DNA from: Halorubrum saccharovorum DSM 1137
GTDB lineage: Archaea; Halobacteriota; Halobacteria; Halobacteriales; Haloferacaceae
DNA: 44,834 bases
Reading direction: 5' to 3'
Assembly: GCF_000337915.1 (NCBI RefSeq)
Contig: NZ_AOJE01000018.1
Location: 1 to 44,834 of the forward strand
The position numbers and the translations under genes are program-made. The notes beneath the pieces were generated by a model. The model ran no database searches and was not told where the DNA came from. It was given only the letters and a program-made list of their open reading frames with translations. Positions 33,682-41,485 of this stretch are shown in pieces. Position 1 is the stretch's first letter. Each line of letters begins with the position of its first letter.

Positions 33682-34166
33682 CGCGGGTCGTCGCACAGGG
33701 GACCTTCGACCTGCTTCACCCCGGTCACGTTCACTACCTGGAGGACGCCGCGACGCACGGCGACGAGCTCCACGCCATCGTCGCTCGCCGCGCCAACGTC
33801 ACGCACAAGCCGGCGCCGATCCTCTGTGCCGAGCAGCGCCGCGACATGGTCGCCGCGCTCGGCGCGGTCGACGAGGCGCACCTCGGCCACCCCGAAGACG
33901 TGTTCGTCCCGATCGAGCGCCTCGATCCCGACGTGATCGTGTTGGGGTTCGACCAGCACCACGACGAGGCCAACATCGCCGACGCGCTCGCCGAGCGCGG
34001 CATCGACTGCCGGGTCGAGCGCGCCTCGGCCCGCGATCCCAGGTACGAGGACGAACTGCTCTCTAGCGGCGACATCGTCGATCGGATTCTGAAGCGACGG
34101 GACCCCGACCGCGGCGACGGTCGTGACTGTCAGAACGGCGATAGGCCTCGCGGCGAGCGGGGATAA
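33678..34166 (+). CDS. ribL: FAD synthase, archaeal cytidylyltransferase-type (RibL)
   Basis: Transfers AMP from ATP to FMN to make FAD. 162 aa. [10 protein letters not shown] (8-17) is the nucleotidyltransferase signature. Further segments are [44 protein letters not shown] and [12 protein letters not shown]. The size and motif match archaeal RibL rather than glycerol-3-phosphate cytidylyltransferase. It overlaps the JAMM gene by 4 nt. About 25 C-terminal residues are Arg/Asp/Gly-rich and may be disordered. Confidence 0.9.
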   Translation: MTRVVAQGTFDLLHPGHVHYLEDAATHGDELHAIVARRANVTHKPAPILCAEQRRDMVAALGAVDEAHLGHPEDVFVPIERLDPDVIVLGFDQHHDEANIADALAERGIDCRVERASARDPRYEDELLSSGDIVDRILKRRDPDRGDGRDCQNGDRPRGERG

Positions 34167-34245
34167 CAGTCGTCTCGCCGCCGACGAGCGCGACCGATAC
34201 GCCGAAGCGCGGAACATATATGGGTCCGCTCCCAACAGCGACCAA

Positions 34246-35649
34246 GTGACGATACCCGACCGATTCCCCGCGGTTCTGGCGGCGGCGGCGATGGGCGTGT
34301 ACCTGCTCATCGTCGTCGGCGCCACCACCTCGCTCACGGAGGCGGCGACCGCCTGCGGAGGCTGGCCGGCCTGCGGCGGCGGGACCGCGCTCCCCGCCGA
34401 GACCGCCGGGTGGGTGGCGCTCGGGCACCGACTGCTTGCGGTCGTCGTCGGGGCTCTCGTCGCCCTCTCCGCCGCCCTCGCGTGGCGCGACGGCGCGAGC
34501 AGCCGGATCCGAGCCGCACTCACCGCCGCCCTCGTCGTGTATCCCGCGCAGGCCGGCGTGGGCGCGCTCGTCGCGGTCGGCGGGCTCCCGGCCGCGCTCG
34601 GGCCCCTTCACCTCCTTCTCGGCGTGGGCATCTTCGCGGCCGTGCTCGCCGGGCTCGCGTGGTGGCTGGAGGCCGAGACCGGCGACCCGGACGACGCGCC
34701 GGTCGACTTCCAGCCCGGGACCGACGACCTCCCGCCGGTTGAGGAGGCGCCGGAGCCCGAGATTCCGACCGCGACCGTCCCCCGACTGCGGGCGACCGCG
34801 GCGGCGTACTTCCGGCTGATGAAGCCGCGGCTGATGTGGCTGCTCTGTCTGGTCGCCGCCGCCGCGATGGCGCTCGCCGGCGGGCAGGGGTTCACCCCCC
34901 GCGTCGTGGCCGCGACGCTCGTCGGCGGCGCGCTCTCGATCGGCGCCTCCGGGACGTTCAACCACGTGCTCGAGCGCGACGTGGACAAGCGGATGCAGCG
35001 CACGAACGACCGCCCGCTGGCGACCGACCTGGTGCCGGTGTCCCACGCGCTCGCGTTCGGCGGGCTCCTCACGCTCGTTTCCGTCGGCCTGTTCTGGACC
35101 GTGAACGCCTTGACGGCGGCGCTCGGGCTGATCGCGATCGTGTTCTACAGCGTGGTGTACACGCTCATCCTGAAGCCGAACACGGTGCAAAACACCGTGA
35201 TCGGCGGGGCCGCCGGTTCCCTGCCCGCCCTGATCGGCTGGGCCGCAGTGACCGGCGAGATCGGCGGCGGCGGGCTGTTGCTCGCGCTGGTCATCTTCCT
35301 GTGGACGCCGGCGCACTTCTACAACCTCGCGCTGGCCTACAAGGACGACTACGAGCGCGGCGGCTTCCCGATGATGCCCGTGGTCCGCGGGGAGACGACG
35401 ACGCGCCGGCACATCGTCTGGTACCTCGGGGCGACGCTCGTCGCGGCCGTCGCGCTCGCGGCGGTCGCCGAACCGCTCGGCGCGCTCTACGCCGTCGTGG
35501 GCGTCGGGGTCGGCGCCCTGTTCCTGTGGATGGTCATCCGACTCCACTACGAGCAGACCGAGGCCGCGGCGTTCCGCGCGTTCCACGCGTCGAACGCCTA
35601 CCTCGGTCTCCTGCTGTTCGCCGTCGTCTTCGACGCGCTGGTTATCTGA
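34246..35649 (+). CDS. ctaB: Heme O synthase with N-terminal CtaA-like half domain
   Basis: Protoheme IX farnesyltransferase for heme-copper oxidases. 467 aa. The C-terminal 290 residues are UbiA/CtaB, with NHVLERDVDKRMQRTNDRPL and YKDDYERGGFPMMPV as the two Asp-rich substrate motifs plus about seven helices. Residues 1-150 carry four helices with TACGGWPACGGG and ALGHRLLAVVVG, which resemble the Cys pair and His of heme A synthase (CtaA/COX15), but only one of its two halves is present. The start GTG at 34246 follows an ACATATATGG element (34214-34223) about 27 bp upstream. It lies about 5 kb from the oxidase operon. Such an extended CtaB is known in haloarchaea. Confidence 0.9.
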   Translation: MTIPDRFPAVLAAAAMGVYLLIVVGATTSLTEAATACGGWPACGGGTALPAETAGWVALGHRLLAVVVGALVALSAALAWRDGASSRIRAALTAALVVYPAQAGVGALVAVGGLPAALGPLHLLLGVGIFAAVLAGLAWWLEAETGDPDDAPVDFQPGTDDLPPVEEAPEPEIPTATVPRLRATAAAYFRLMKPRLMWLLCLVAAAAMALAGGQGFTPRVVAATLVGGALSIGASGTFNHVLERDVDKRMQRTNDRPLATDLVPVSHALAFGGLLTLVSVGLFWTVNALTAALGLIAIVFYSVVYTLILKPNTVQNTVIGGAAGSLPALIGWAAVTGEIGGGGLLLALVIFLWTPAHFYNLALAYKDDYERGGFPMMPVVRGETTTRRHIVWYLGATLVAAVALAAVAEPLGALYAVVGVGVGALFLWMVIRLHYEQTEAAAFRAFHASNAYLGLLLFAVVFDALVI

Positions 35650-35740
35650 GCGCGGCCGGCGCCGGTTGGCCCTAATTATTGAGTGTGACATCTGGCTGTG
35701 CGTTATTTATATAGCCCCGCGAAAAAGCGGTCACAGTCAA

Positions 35741-36823
35741 ATGGACGTCTCGTCAAGAGCGGCTATTCGCTCGCTGTGGCCCGTCTGGGGTCTCGGCGTC
35801 GTCCTCGTCCTGTCGCTCGTCGCGGAGACCGCGACGGTCTCGTTCGGGATCGTTACTGTTCCCGACGGCTACTGGGTCGGCCTCATCTCCTCGGTACTGG
35901 TCGTACTCGGGATCGGATACGTCGTCCGTAACATTCCGGGATCCGAACTCTCGCCGGCTCGGTATCCGCGACTCAATCAGTGGTGTTTCGCGGGGGCGTC
36001 TGGCTTCCTCCTCATCAACGTGGGGTTCATGGCGGCGCTGCCGACGGAAACGACGTTTCAGATCGTCGGGTGGGTCCGCTGGGCGATTAGTTTCGGCGGC
36101 GGGATCGGGCTTCTGATCGGATTGTTCGAAGCGAAAACGATCGAACGCGAGGTCGCCGCGGAGCGAAGTCGTATCCGACAGGACGAGCTCCGACGGGAGC
36201 GAGACCGACTGGAGGAGTTCGCTGGCGTCGTGTCTCACGATCTCCGAAACCCGCTCAACGTCGTCCGTGGTCGGGCCGACCTCGCCAGACGAGCACATCC
36301 AGAGGACGAACACCTCAAGGAGATCGAGCCTGCGCTCGATCGGATGGACGAGATAATCGAGGAGACGCTCACGCTCGCCCGAGAGGGGAAGAGCGTCGAC
36401 GACGTCGACGACGTCGATCTCGCCGAGTGCGCGCGCGAGTGCTGGTCCCGCGTGGATACAGCGGACGCGACGCTCCAAGTAGACGGATCGACGACGGTCC
36501 GGGCCGACCGCGACCGACTGTCTCACGTCTTTGAGAACCTCTTCCGGAACGCGGTCGAGCACGGCGGCCGGGACGTGACGGTTCGAGTGGATCTACTCGC
36601 CGGCGGAAACGGCTTCTATGTCGAGGACGACGGCGTCGGCATCCCGGAGGCGGACTTCGATCGGGTACGCGAGACCGGGGTCACGTCGTCGAACGACGGG
36701 ACGGGATTCGGGCTCGCGATCGTCGATCGGATCGTCGAGGCGCACGGGTGGGAGATGCGGATCGGCGAGGGAAGCGAGGGCGGCGCGCGGTTCGATATCA
36801 GCGATGTCGATCGCCGAACGTAG
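35741..36823 (+). CDS. Four-helix membrane sensor histidine kinase
   Basis: 360 aa. Four N-terminal membrane helices (about 10-35, 45-62, 85-103, 110-130), a coiled linker (about 135-155), the H-box VVSHDLRNPLNVVRG (H166), then an ATPase domain with VFENLFRNAVEHGG, EDDGVGIP and GFGLAIVDRIVEAHG. No PAS, GAF or receiver domain is present. The membrane part resembles 7TM-lite sensor regions of haloarchaeal kinases, but the signal is unknown. A TATA element (TTATTTATATAG, about 35703-35714) lies about 30 bp upstream. It sits alone, with no response regulator nearby. Confidence 0.9.
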   Translation: MDVSSRAAIRSLWPVWGLGVVLVLSLVAETATVSFGIVTVPDGYWVGLISSVLVVLGIGYVVRNIPGSELSPARYPRLNQWCFAGASGFLLINVGFMAALPTETTFQIVGWVRWAISFGGGIGLLIGLFEAKTIEREVAAERSRIRQDELRRERDRLEEFAGVVSHDLRNPLNVVRGRADLARRAHPEDEHLKEIEPALDRMDEIIEETLTLAREGKSVDDVDDVDLAECARECWSRVDTADATLQVDGSTTVRADRDRLSHVFENLFRNAVEHGGRDVTVRVDLLAGGNGFYVEDDGVGIPEADFDRVRETGVTSSNDGTGFGLAIVDRIVEAHGWEMRIGEGSEGGARFDISDVDRRT

Positions 36824-36882
36824 AGACCGACAAGAGATACGCGGTGCGTTTTTAAGTTCTTTCGGCACGAACCGGAGACCGT

Positions 36883-37125
36883 ATGACCCGCATCGAAGTC
36901 GAGTACTGCGTCCCGTGCGGCATGTTGAATCGCGCCCAAGACGTGTCGGAGGCGGTCCTCAAACAGTTCGGTGAGGGGATCGACGAGGTCGCGTTGGTGA
37001 CCGGCGACGACGGCGTGTTCGTCGTGCGCGCCGACGGTGAGGTCGTCTTCGACAAGACGGAAGACGAGTACGACGTGGACGCCATCGTACGCGCGGTCAA
37101 GCCGTACGTCGGCGCGACAGCGTAA
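36883..37125 (+). CDS. Rdx/SelW-like thioredoxin-fold protein
   Basis: 80 aa. The redox motif CVPC (C9, C12) directly follows the first beta strand (MTRIEVEY). The small alpha/beta fold ends in VFDKTEDEYDVDAIVRAVKPY, matching SelT/SelW/SelH-type Rdx proteins. Cysteine replaces selenocysteine, as expected in a non-Sec organism. Probably a thiol-disulphide exchange protein. TTTTTAAG at about 36849-36856 lies about 28 bp upstream. Confidence 0.88.
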   Translation: MTRIEVEYCVPCGMLNRAQDVSEAVLKQFGEGIDEVALVTGDDGVFVVRADGEVVFDKTEDEYDVDAIVRAVKPYVGATA

Positions 37126-37220
37126 GCCGACGGCCCTCCGGTCAGGCGCGGGGCGGGTCGGAAGCGGGCCGCACCCGCCGGGGGAAGTTAATTGTTCTTC
37201 CCTGACAAACTCGGGGGTCG

Positions 37221-37850
37221 ATGGCGAGCCAACCGAGACGGGATCCGAGCGAACCGGGGGGAGACGCGTCGGACGAACACCGGGACTCCGGGGAGACGGA
37301 GCAGGACGCCGATCCGGGCCCGAGTAGCGGAGCGGTCGGCACCGAGTGGCTGGATCGGGTCTGGTACCGGTCGCGCGTCGGTATCGCGCTCGTCGTCGGC
37401 GATCTCCTGTTGACCGTCACCCTCGTGGCCGCAGCTATCGTTCCCGCCGAGGGCCCGTTCGCCGGAGCGACGGCTCTGTCCGGCGGTATCGTCCCGAGGT
37501 ACGTTCCGGTGTTCAGCCTGCTCGGCGCGTTGGGATTCATTTTCACGACGCTGATCGAGCGGTTCGACGGCTCGACCGGGAGGCTGCTCCGACACAACTT
37601 CCATCTCCCCGCCGCGCTGCCGCTCGGCGTCGGGATCTTCCTGCTCTCTGACATCATCCTGGGCGAGACGCCGAACAGCGATCCCCTCGTCGTCGGTTTA
37701 GTCTTCCTCTCGGGGCTGTACGTCAACCTCGGCTACAAACGGCTCGGCGCGCTGGCGAGGCGGCTCCTCCCGGGACAGAAAGACCGGTCCGCGTCGGACG
37801 GAGCCGAGGAGTCCTCGTCAGGCGAGAGCGCGAGCGAGTCCTCGGGATGA
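37221..37850 (+). CDS. Unknown four-helix membrane protein with charged tails
   Basis: 209 aa. The N-terminal 40 residues are polar and acidic; then come four likely membrane helices (about 53-73, 92-113, 133-150, 156-172). The short cytosolic loop has VWYRSRVG and ERFDGSTGRLLRHN. The tail is Ser/Glu-rich. I do not recognise a family. It runs convergent to the copper ATPase, and a 25-bp tandem repeat begins just after its stop. A GTTAATT element lies at about 37187-37193. Confidence 0.75.
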   Translation: MASQPRRDPSEPGGDASDEHRDSGETEQDADPGPSSGAVGTEWLDRVWYRSRVGIALVVGDLLLTVTLVAAAIVPAEGPFAGATALSGGIVPRYVPVFSLLGALGFIFTTLIERFDGSTGRLLRHNFHLPAALPLGVGIFLLSDIILGETPNSDPLVVGLVFLSGLYVNLGYKRLGALARRLLPGQKDRSASDGAEESSSGESASESSG

Positions 37851-37855
37851 GGTGC

Positions 37856-37955
37856 GTGACTGGAAGCCGCGTCATCGGGTGTGACTGGAAGCCGCGTCAT
37901 CGGGTGTGACTGGAAGCCGCGTCATCGGGCGTGACCGGACGCGGCGTCACTCGGT
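37856..37955. repeat. 25-bp tandem repeat, four copies, running into a gene end
   Basis: Unit GTGACTGGAAGCCGCGTCATCGGG plus one base (T/C) at 37856-37880, 37881-37905 and 37906-37930. A diverged fourth copy (37931-37955) ends inside the copper ATPase coding sequence and overlaps its stop codon. The first three copies are nearly identical, pointing to recent slippage or duplication. The copies are contiguous, with no spacers. Confidence 0.9.
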
Positions 37956-40394
37956 GTCGACGACCGCCCGGGCAGAGTTGCTCACCACGAGGAGACTGCT
38001 CGTCGCCATCGCGACCGCGGCGAACAGCGGGTTGAGGACCCCCGAGACCGCCATCGGGATCGCGACCGCGTTGTAGACGAACGCCCACCCGAGGTTCTGC
38101 TTGAGTCGGCGATTCGTCCCGCGGGTGACCGCGAACAGCTCCGGAATCGCCGACAGGCGGTCCTCCAGCAGGACGGCGTCGGCGGCGTCGGCCGCCAGAT
38201 CGGTTCCGCTGGCGACGGAGACGCCGATGTCGGCGGCCGCGAGCGCGGGCGCGTCGTTGCTCCCGTCGCCGACCATCGCGACGCGCTCTGTCAGGGTCAG
38301 GCGCCGGACCGTCTCGGCCTTCGCCTCCGGGGGGACCTCGGCGAACACCTCGTCGATGGCGGGGTGCGCCTCGAACCGCCGGGCCGCGGCCGGGGAGTCG
38401 CCCGTGAGCACGACGACTCGACGCCCGTCCGACGCCAGCTCCTCGACGACCGCTTCCCACCCGTCGCGCACCTCGTCGCCGACGACGAGCACCCCCCTGA
38501 CGCGCCCCTCCCATCCGACGTACACGGGGACACGACCCGCGTCGCGCGCCTCCGCGCCCGCCGCGTCGAGCGAGGTTGGCACGGTCCACGCCTCTCCCTC
38601 GAACAGCGAGCGGTGGCCGACGACGACCTCGTCGCCGGCTATCCGTCCCGTGACGCCTCTGTCCGTGACCGTCACGTCCGTGGGTGCGGGCGACGGTTCG
38701 GTCGCGGTCGCCGTTCTGCCGTCGCCGGCCGCCGTGCCGCCGTCGGTCGTCGCGGCCGGACGGCCGGCGGGCTCGGCGCGTTCGGTTTCCTGTCCAGTCA
38801 TCCCGGCGACGATCGCCTCGGCGATCGGATGGGCCGAGGCGCGCTCCAGCGCCGCGGCCCGCTTCCGGACGGTCCCCGAGTCCGACCCGTCGGTCACGGT
38901 GTCGATCAACCGCATCTCGCCGTCGGTGAGGGTGCCGGTCTTGTCGAGCACGACCGTGTCGACGTCGGCGGCCTCCTCGAAGACGGCGTCGGAGACGATC
39001 ACGATCCCCCGCCGGGCCGCGTCGCGGATCCCGGCCGCGACCGCGAGGGGAGTCGCGAGCCCGAGCGCGCACGGACACGACACGATGAGCACCGTGAGCC
39101 CGACCAGCGCCGCCTCGACGGGCGCGGCGCCGAACGCGAGGGTCGCGCCGGCCGCGAGGACCGCCACGGCGACGACGAGGGGGACGAACACCGTCGCGAG
39201 CTTATCGACGAGCCGCTGTATCCCCGACCGCGAGCTCTGTATCTCCCACAACATCCGCACGAGCGTGTCGAGAGTGCTCTCGGCGTCCTCGCCCACCTCG
39301 ACGACCACCGGGGCGTCGGTGACGACGGTGCCGCCGCGGACCTCGTCTCCCTCGCGTTTCGTCGCCGGGAGCGACTCGCCCGTGACGAGGGCCTCGTCGA
39401 CCGCCGCGGTCCCCTCGACGACCGCCCCGTCGAACGGCACGCGCTCGCCGGGGCGCACGAGGAGTCGATCCCCGGGGTCCACCGCGTCGGCGGCGACCGT
39501 CTGACCCGCCTCGGTCCGGACCTCGCGGTCGGTGGCCGTCGTCAGTTCCGACAGCGCGCCGGTCGCGCGGCGCTTGATCAGCGACTCGTAGTGGTTGCCG
39601 GCGGTGACCACCAGAACGACGGCGATCGTCACGTCGAAGTACAGGTCGGTCCGCCCGAGGAACATCGCGAGGGTGCTGTAGGAGTACGAGCTCACCGCCG
39701 CGAGCGACACCAAGAGGTCCATGTTCGGCTGTCGAGCGCGGAGGCTCACGTAGGCGCCCCGCAGGATGGGGTACCCCGTGTAAAACAGGACGATCGACGC
39801 GAACACCCAGATCTGCGTGAACAGGTAGAGCCCGGAGACCCCGCCCAGATCGAGGAACGGCTCGTAGCCGAAGTAGGTGGGGTACAGGAAGACGACGTAC
39901 CACAGCATCGCCATCATCCCGAAGAAGCCGCCGCCGATCAGGAACCGGACGACCGCGTCGTCGCCCTTCGCGTCCGGGTCCGCGCGGTTGCTCGCCGAGT
40001 ATCCGGCGACCGAAAGGCGCTCCGGGAGCTCCTCGGCGTCGACGGCGTCGGGGTCGTAGTCGACCCGGATCGTGTCGGTCGCGTAGCTCGCCTCCGCGGC
40101 CGCGACGCCGGGCTGTTCGCCCGCCGTCATCTCCAAGAACGACTCGCAGGTCGCGCAGTGCATTCCGTTGACGTGGAGGAACGTCGTCTCGCCCTCGAAG
40201 TCGTCGTCCGGCTCGTCGTCCGGCCGACGAGCTTCGACGGCGTCGAGCCCGCCGTCGAGCCCGTCGGTCCCCTCGCCGTCGCCGAGCGACCGCGCGACGG
40301 CGAGACAGCCACGACAGCAGAACTCGCCGTCGACGTCCGGGGCGGTGTGGGGATCGTCCCCGGTCGGCAGATCGCAGAGTGTACAGCCTGACAT
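37947..40394 (-). CDS. Copper-translocating P1B-type ATPase, CcoI/CopA2-like
   Basis: 815-aa membrane pump. The N-terminal Cys-rich domain (C4, C7, C26, C27, C30) resembles the PF12156-type domain found in FixI/CcoI-class ATPases. An HMA domain follows with GMHCATC (C80, C83), then eight likely helices with the ion site CPC (C440, C442), the phosphorylated D484 (DKTGT) and GDGSNDAP. TGES is intact (VTGESLPA). A Thr/Ala/Gly-rich insertion of about 40 residues lies in the nucleotide-binding region. The CcoI/CopA2 group exports copper for oxidase assembly, and the oxidase operon lies within 400 bp, so supply of copper to the ba3 oxidase is the likely role (inference). Confidence 0.92.
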   Translation of the reverse strand: MSGCTLCDLPTGDDPHTAPDVDGEFCCRGCLAVARSLGDGEGTDGLDGGLDAVEARRPDDEPDDDFEGETTFLHVNGMHCATCESFLEMTAGEQPGVAAAEASYATDTIRVDYDPDAVDAEELPERLSVAGYSASNRADPDAKGDDAVVRFLIGGGFFGMMAMLWYVVFLYPTYFGYEPFLDLGGVSGLYLFTQIWVFASIVLFYTGYPILRGAYVSLRARQPNMDLLVSLAAVSSYSYSTLAMFLGRTDLYFDVTIAVVLVVTAGNHYESLIKRRATGALSELTTATDREVRTEAGQTVAADAVDPGDRLLVRPGERVPFDGAVVEGTAAVDEALVTGESLPATKREGDEVRGGTVVTDAPVVVEVGEDAESTLDTLVRMLWEIQSSRSGIQRLVDKLATVFVPLVVAVAVLAAGATLAFGAAPVEAALVGLTVLIVSCPCALGLATPLAVAAGIRDAARRGIVIVSDAVFEEAADVDTVVLDKTGTLTDGEMRLIDTVTDGSDSGTVRKRAAALERASAHPIAEAIVAGMTGQETERAEPAGRPAATTDGGTAAGDGRTATATEPSPAPTDVTVTDRGVTGRIAGDEVVVGHRSLFEGEAWTVPTSLDAAGAEARDAGRVPVYVGWEGRVRGVLVVGDEVRDGWEAVVEELASDGRRVVVLTGDSPAAARRFEAHPAIDEVFAEVPPEAKAETVRRLTLTERVAMVGDGSNDAPALAAADIGVSVASGTDLAADAADAVLLEDRLSAIPELFAVTRGTNRRLKQNLGWAFVYNAVAIPMAVSGVLNPLFAAVAMATSSLLVVSNSARAVVDTE

Positions 40395-40484
40395 GTGTTT
40401 GGTCCCGGAGTTCCGCAGGGGGTTCTCGGCACGGACGGGGCGACCGAGATTCGACGCGTCCGGTCGCCGGCCGTGTCCGGGCGA

Positions 40485-40688
40485 CTACGCTCGGTCCGGG
40501 TCCGACGCGTCGCCGTCGCCGAACCCCAACAGGCTCCCGCCGGTCGCGATCCGGAGACTCGCCCAGATGAGCAGCACGTTCACCAGCGTGATCGCGACGA
40601 AGATCTCCGCGCGGTCCGCGATGAACACCGCCGCGGGGACGAGCCCGCCGAGCACGAGGAGCACGGCCTGTTGAAGCGAGAAGTCCAT
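40485..40688 (-). CDS. Small two-helix membrane protein of the ba3 oxidase locus
   Basis: 67 aa. MDFSLQQAVLLVLGGLVPAA is the first helix; FVAITLVNVLLIWASLRIA the second; the tail is acidic. The start at 40688 is set by a minus-strand TATA box (40711-40721) 25-30 bp upstream. It is divergent from, and shares a promoter region with, the oxidase operon. Similar small proteins accompany haloarchaeal ba3 oxidases, so an accessory subunit is likely but unproved. Confidence 0.75.
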   Translation of the reverse strand: MDFSLQQAVLLVLGGLVPAAVFIADRAEIFVAITLVNVLLIWASLRIATGGSLLGFGDGDASDPDRA

Positions 40689-40710
40689 GTCGTGACCAAC
40701 GGTCCGCGGA

Positions 40711-40764
40711 ACATATATAACATCCGTGTTTTCAGGGTGTGAGAACGGATAGACCTTATATAGT
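40711..40764. promoter_or_regulatory. Divergent promoters with a shared imperfect palindrome
   Basis: TATA boxes ACATATATAAC (40711-40721, minus gene) and CTTATATAG (about 40755-40763, oxidase operon) flank an imperfect palindrome: ATCCGTGTTTTCA (40722-40734), GGGTG, TGAGAACGGAT (40740-40750). The arms match apart from one substitution and a 2-nt gap. A factor bound here could control both directions at once. Confidence 0.6.
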
Positions 40765-40785
40765 TGTTTACCATCAACACGACCC

Positions 40786-40962
40786 ATGGGCCGAAACGAA
40801 ACCGCACACGGGTCGGCGGACGACGTGAGCGGTGACATCGAGGAGTTCGATCCGATCGGGACCCTCACGCTCATCGGGATCTACTTCGTCATCCTGGTGC
40901 TTTCGTGGGTGTACATCTACTACATCGAGTTCCTCGGCCGTGACCTGGTCGTCGTGGGGTGA
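40786..40962 (+). CDS. cbaD: ba3 oxidase small subunit (CbaD / subunit IIa-like)
   Basis: 58 aa. A polar acidic N-terminus (1-24) is followed by one membrane helix (TLTLIGIYFVILVLSWVYIYY) and a short tail. This is the position and layout of the single-helix subunit IIa of ba3-type oxidases. TATA at 40755-40763 lies about 27 bp upstream, so the mRNA is leaderless. It is 7 bp before subunit II. The CbaD name is by analogy with the haloarchaeal cba operon as I recall it. Confidence 0.78.
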   Translation: MGRNETAHGSADDVSGDIEEFDPIGTLTLIGIYFVILVLSWVYIYYIEFLGRDLVVVG

Positions 40963-40969
40963 TCACAGC

Positions 40970-41485
40970 ATGCACATTCACGCCTACGAGAAACTCTGGC
41001 TCGCGGCGTCGGTGCTCCTGATACTGCTCCTCCTCGGCTCGGTCACATATGGCGCCGTCGGACCCGGCGTCGCGATGGTGAGCGACAGCGAGCCGGCGAT
41101 CGACGCCGGCGCGCTCGACGAGGACGAGCGGTTCTCGGAGCCCCGGGTCGAACAGGTCGGCGAAAACGAGTACGCGGCGTACGTCCTCGCCTTCCAGTTC
41201 GGATTCCAGCCCGACCCGATCGTGGTGCCAGAAAACAGCACGGTGACGTTCTATATCACGTCACGGGACGTGATCCACGGCTTCGAGGTCGTCGGAACGA
41301 ACGCCAACACGATGGTGGTTCCCGGCGAGGTCTCGGAGATAACCGTCGAGACCGACGGTCCGGCCGAGTACGGGATCGTCTGTAACGAGTACTGCGGCCC
41401 CGCCCACCACGGGATGCAGGGGAAACTGGAGGTCGTGAGCCAGTCCGAGTTCGACGGCCGGACGAACGGAGGTGAGGGCGAATGA
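40970..41485 (+). CDS. cbaB: ba3-type cytochrome oxidase subunit II (CuA)
   Basis: 171 aa. One N-terminal membrane helix (about 10-32), then an extracellular cupredoxin with the dinuclear CuA site: H103, C138, E140, C142, H146 and M149 (CNEYCGPAHHGM). Each residue is offset by exactly 11 from the Thermus ba3 ligands as I recall them (114, 149, 151, 153, 157, 160). It accepts electrons from a blue copper protein or cytochrome. The ATG at 40970 is 7 bp after the previous stop. The end overlaps subunit I (ATGA), preceded by GGAGGTGA at 41468-41475. Confidence 0.95.
   Translation: MHIHAYEKLWLAASVLLILLLLGSVTYGAVGPGVAMVSDSEPAIDAGALDEDERFSEPRVEQVGENEYAAYVLAFQFGFQPDPIVVPENSTVTFYITSRDVIHGFEVVGTNANTMVVPGEVSEITVETDGPAEYGIVCNEYCGPAHHGMQGKLEVVSQSEFDGRTNGGEGE
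41468..41475 (+). promoter_or_regulatory. Shine-Dalgarno of oxidase subunit I
   Basis: GGAGGTGA ends 6 nt before the ATG at 41482, inside the coding sequence of subunit II. It fixes the start of subunit I within the overlap and supports independent re-initiation. Confidence 0.75.
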
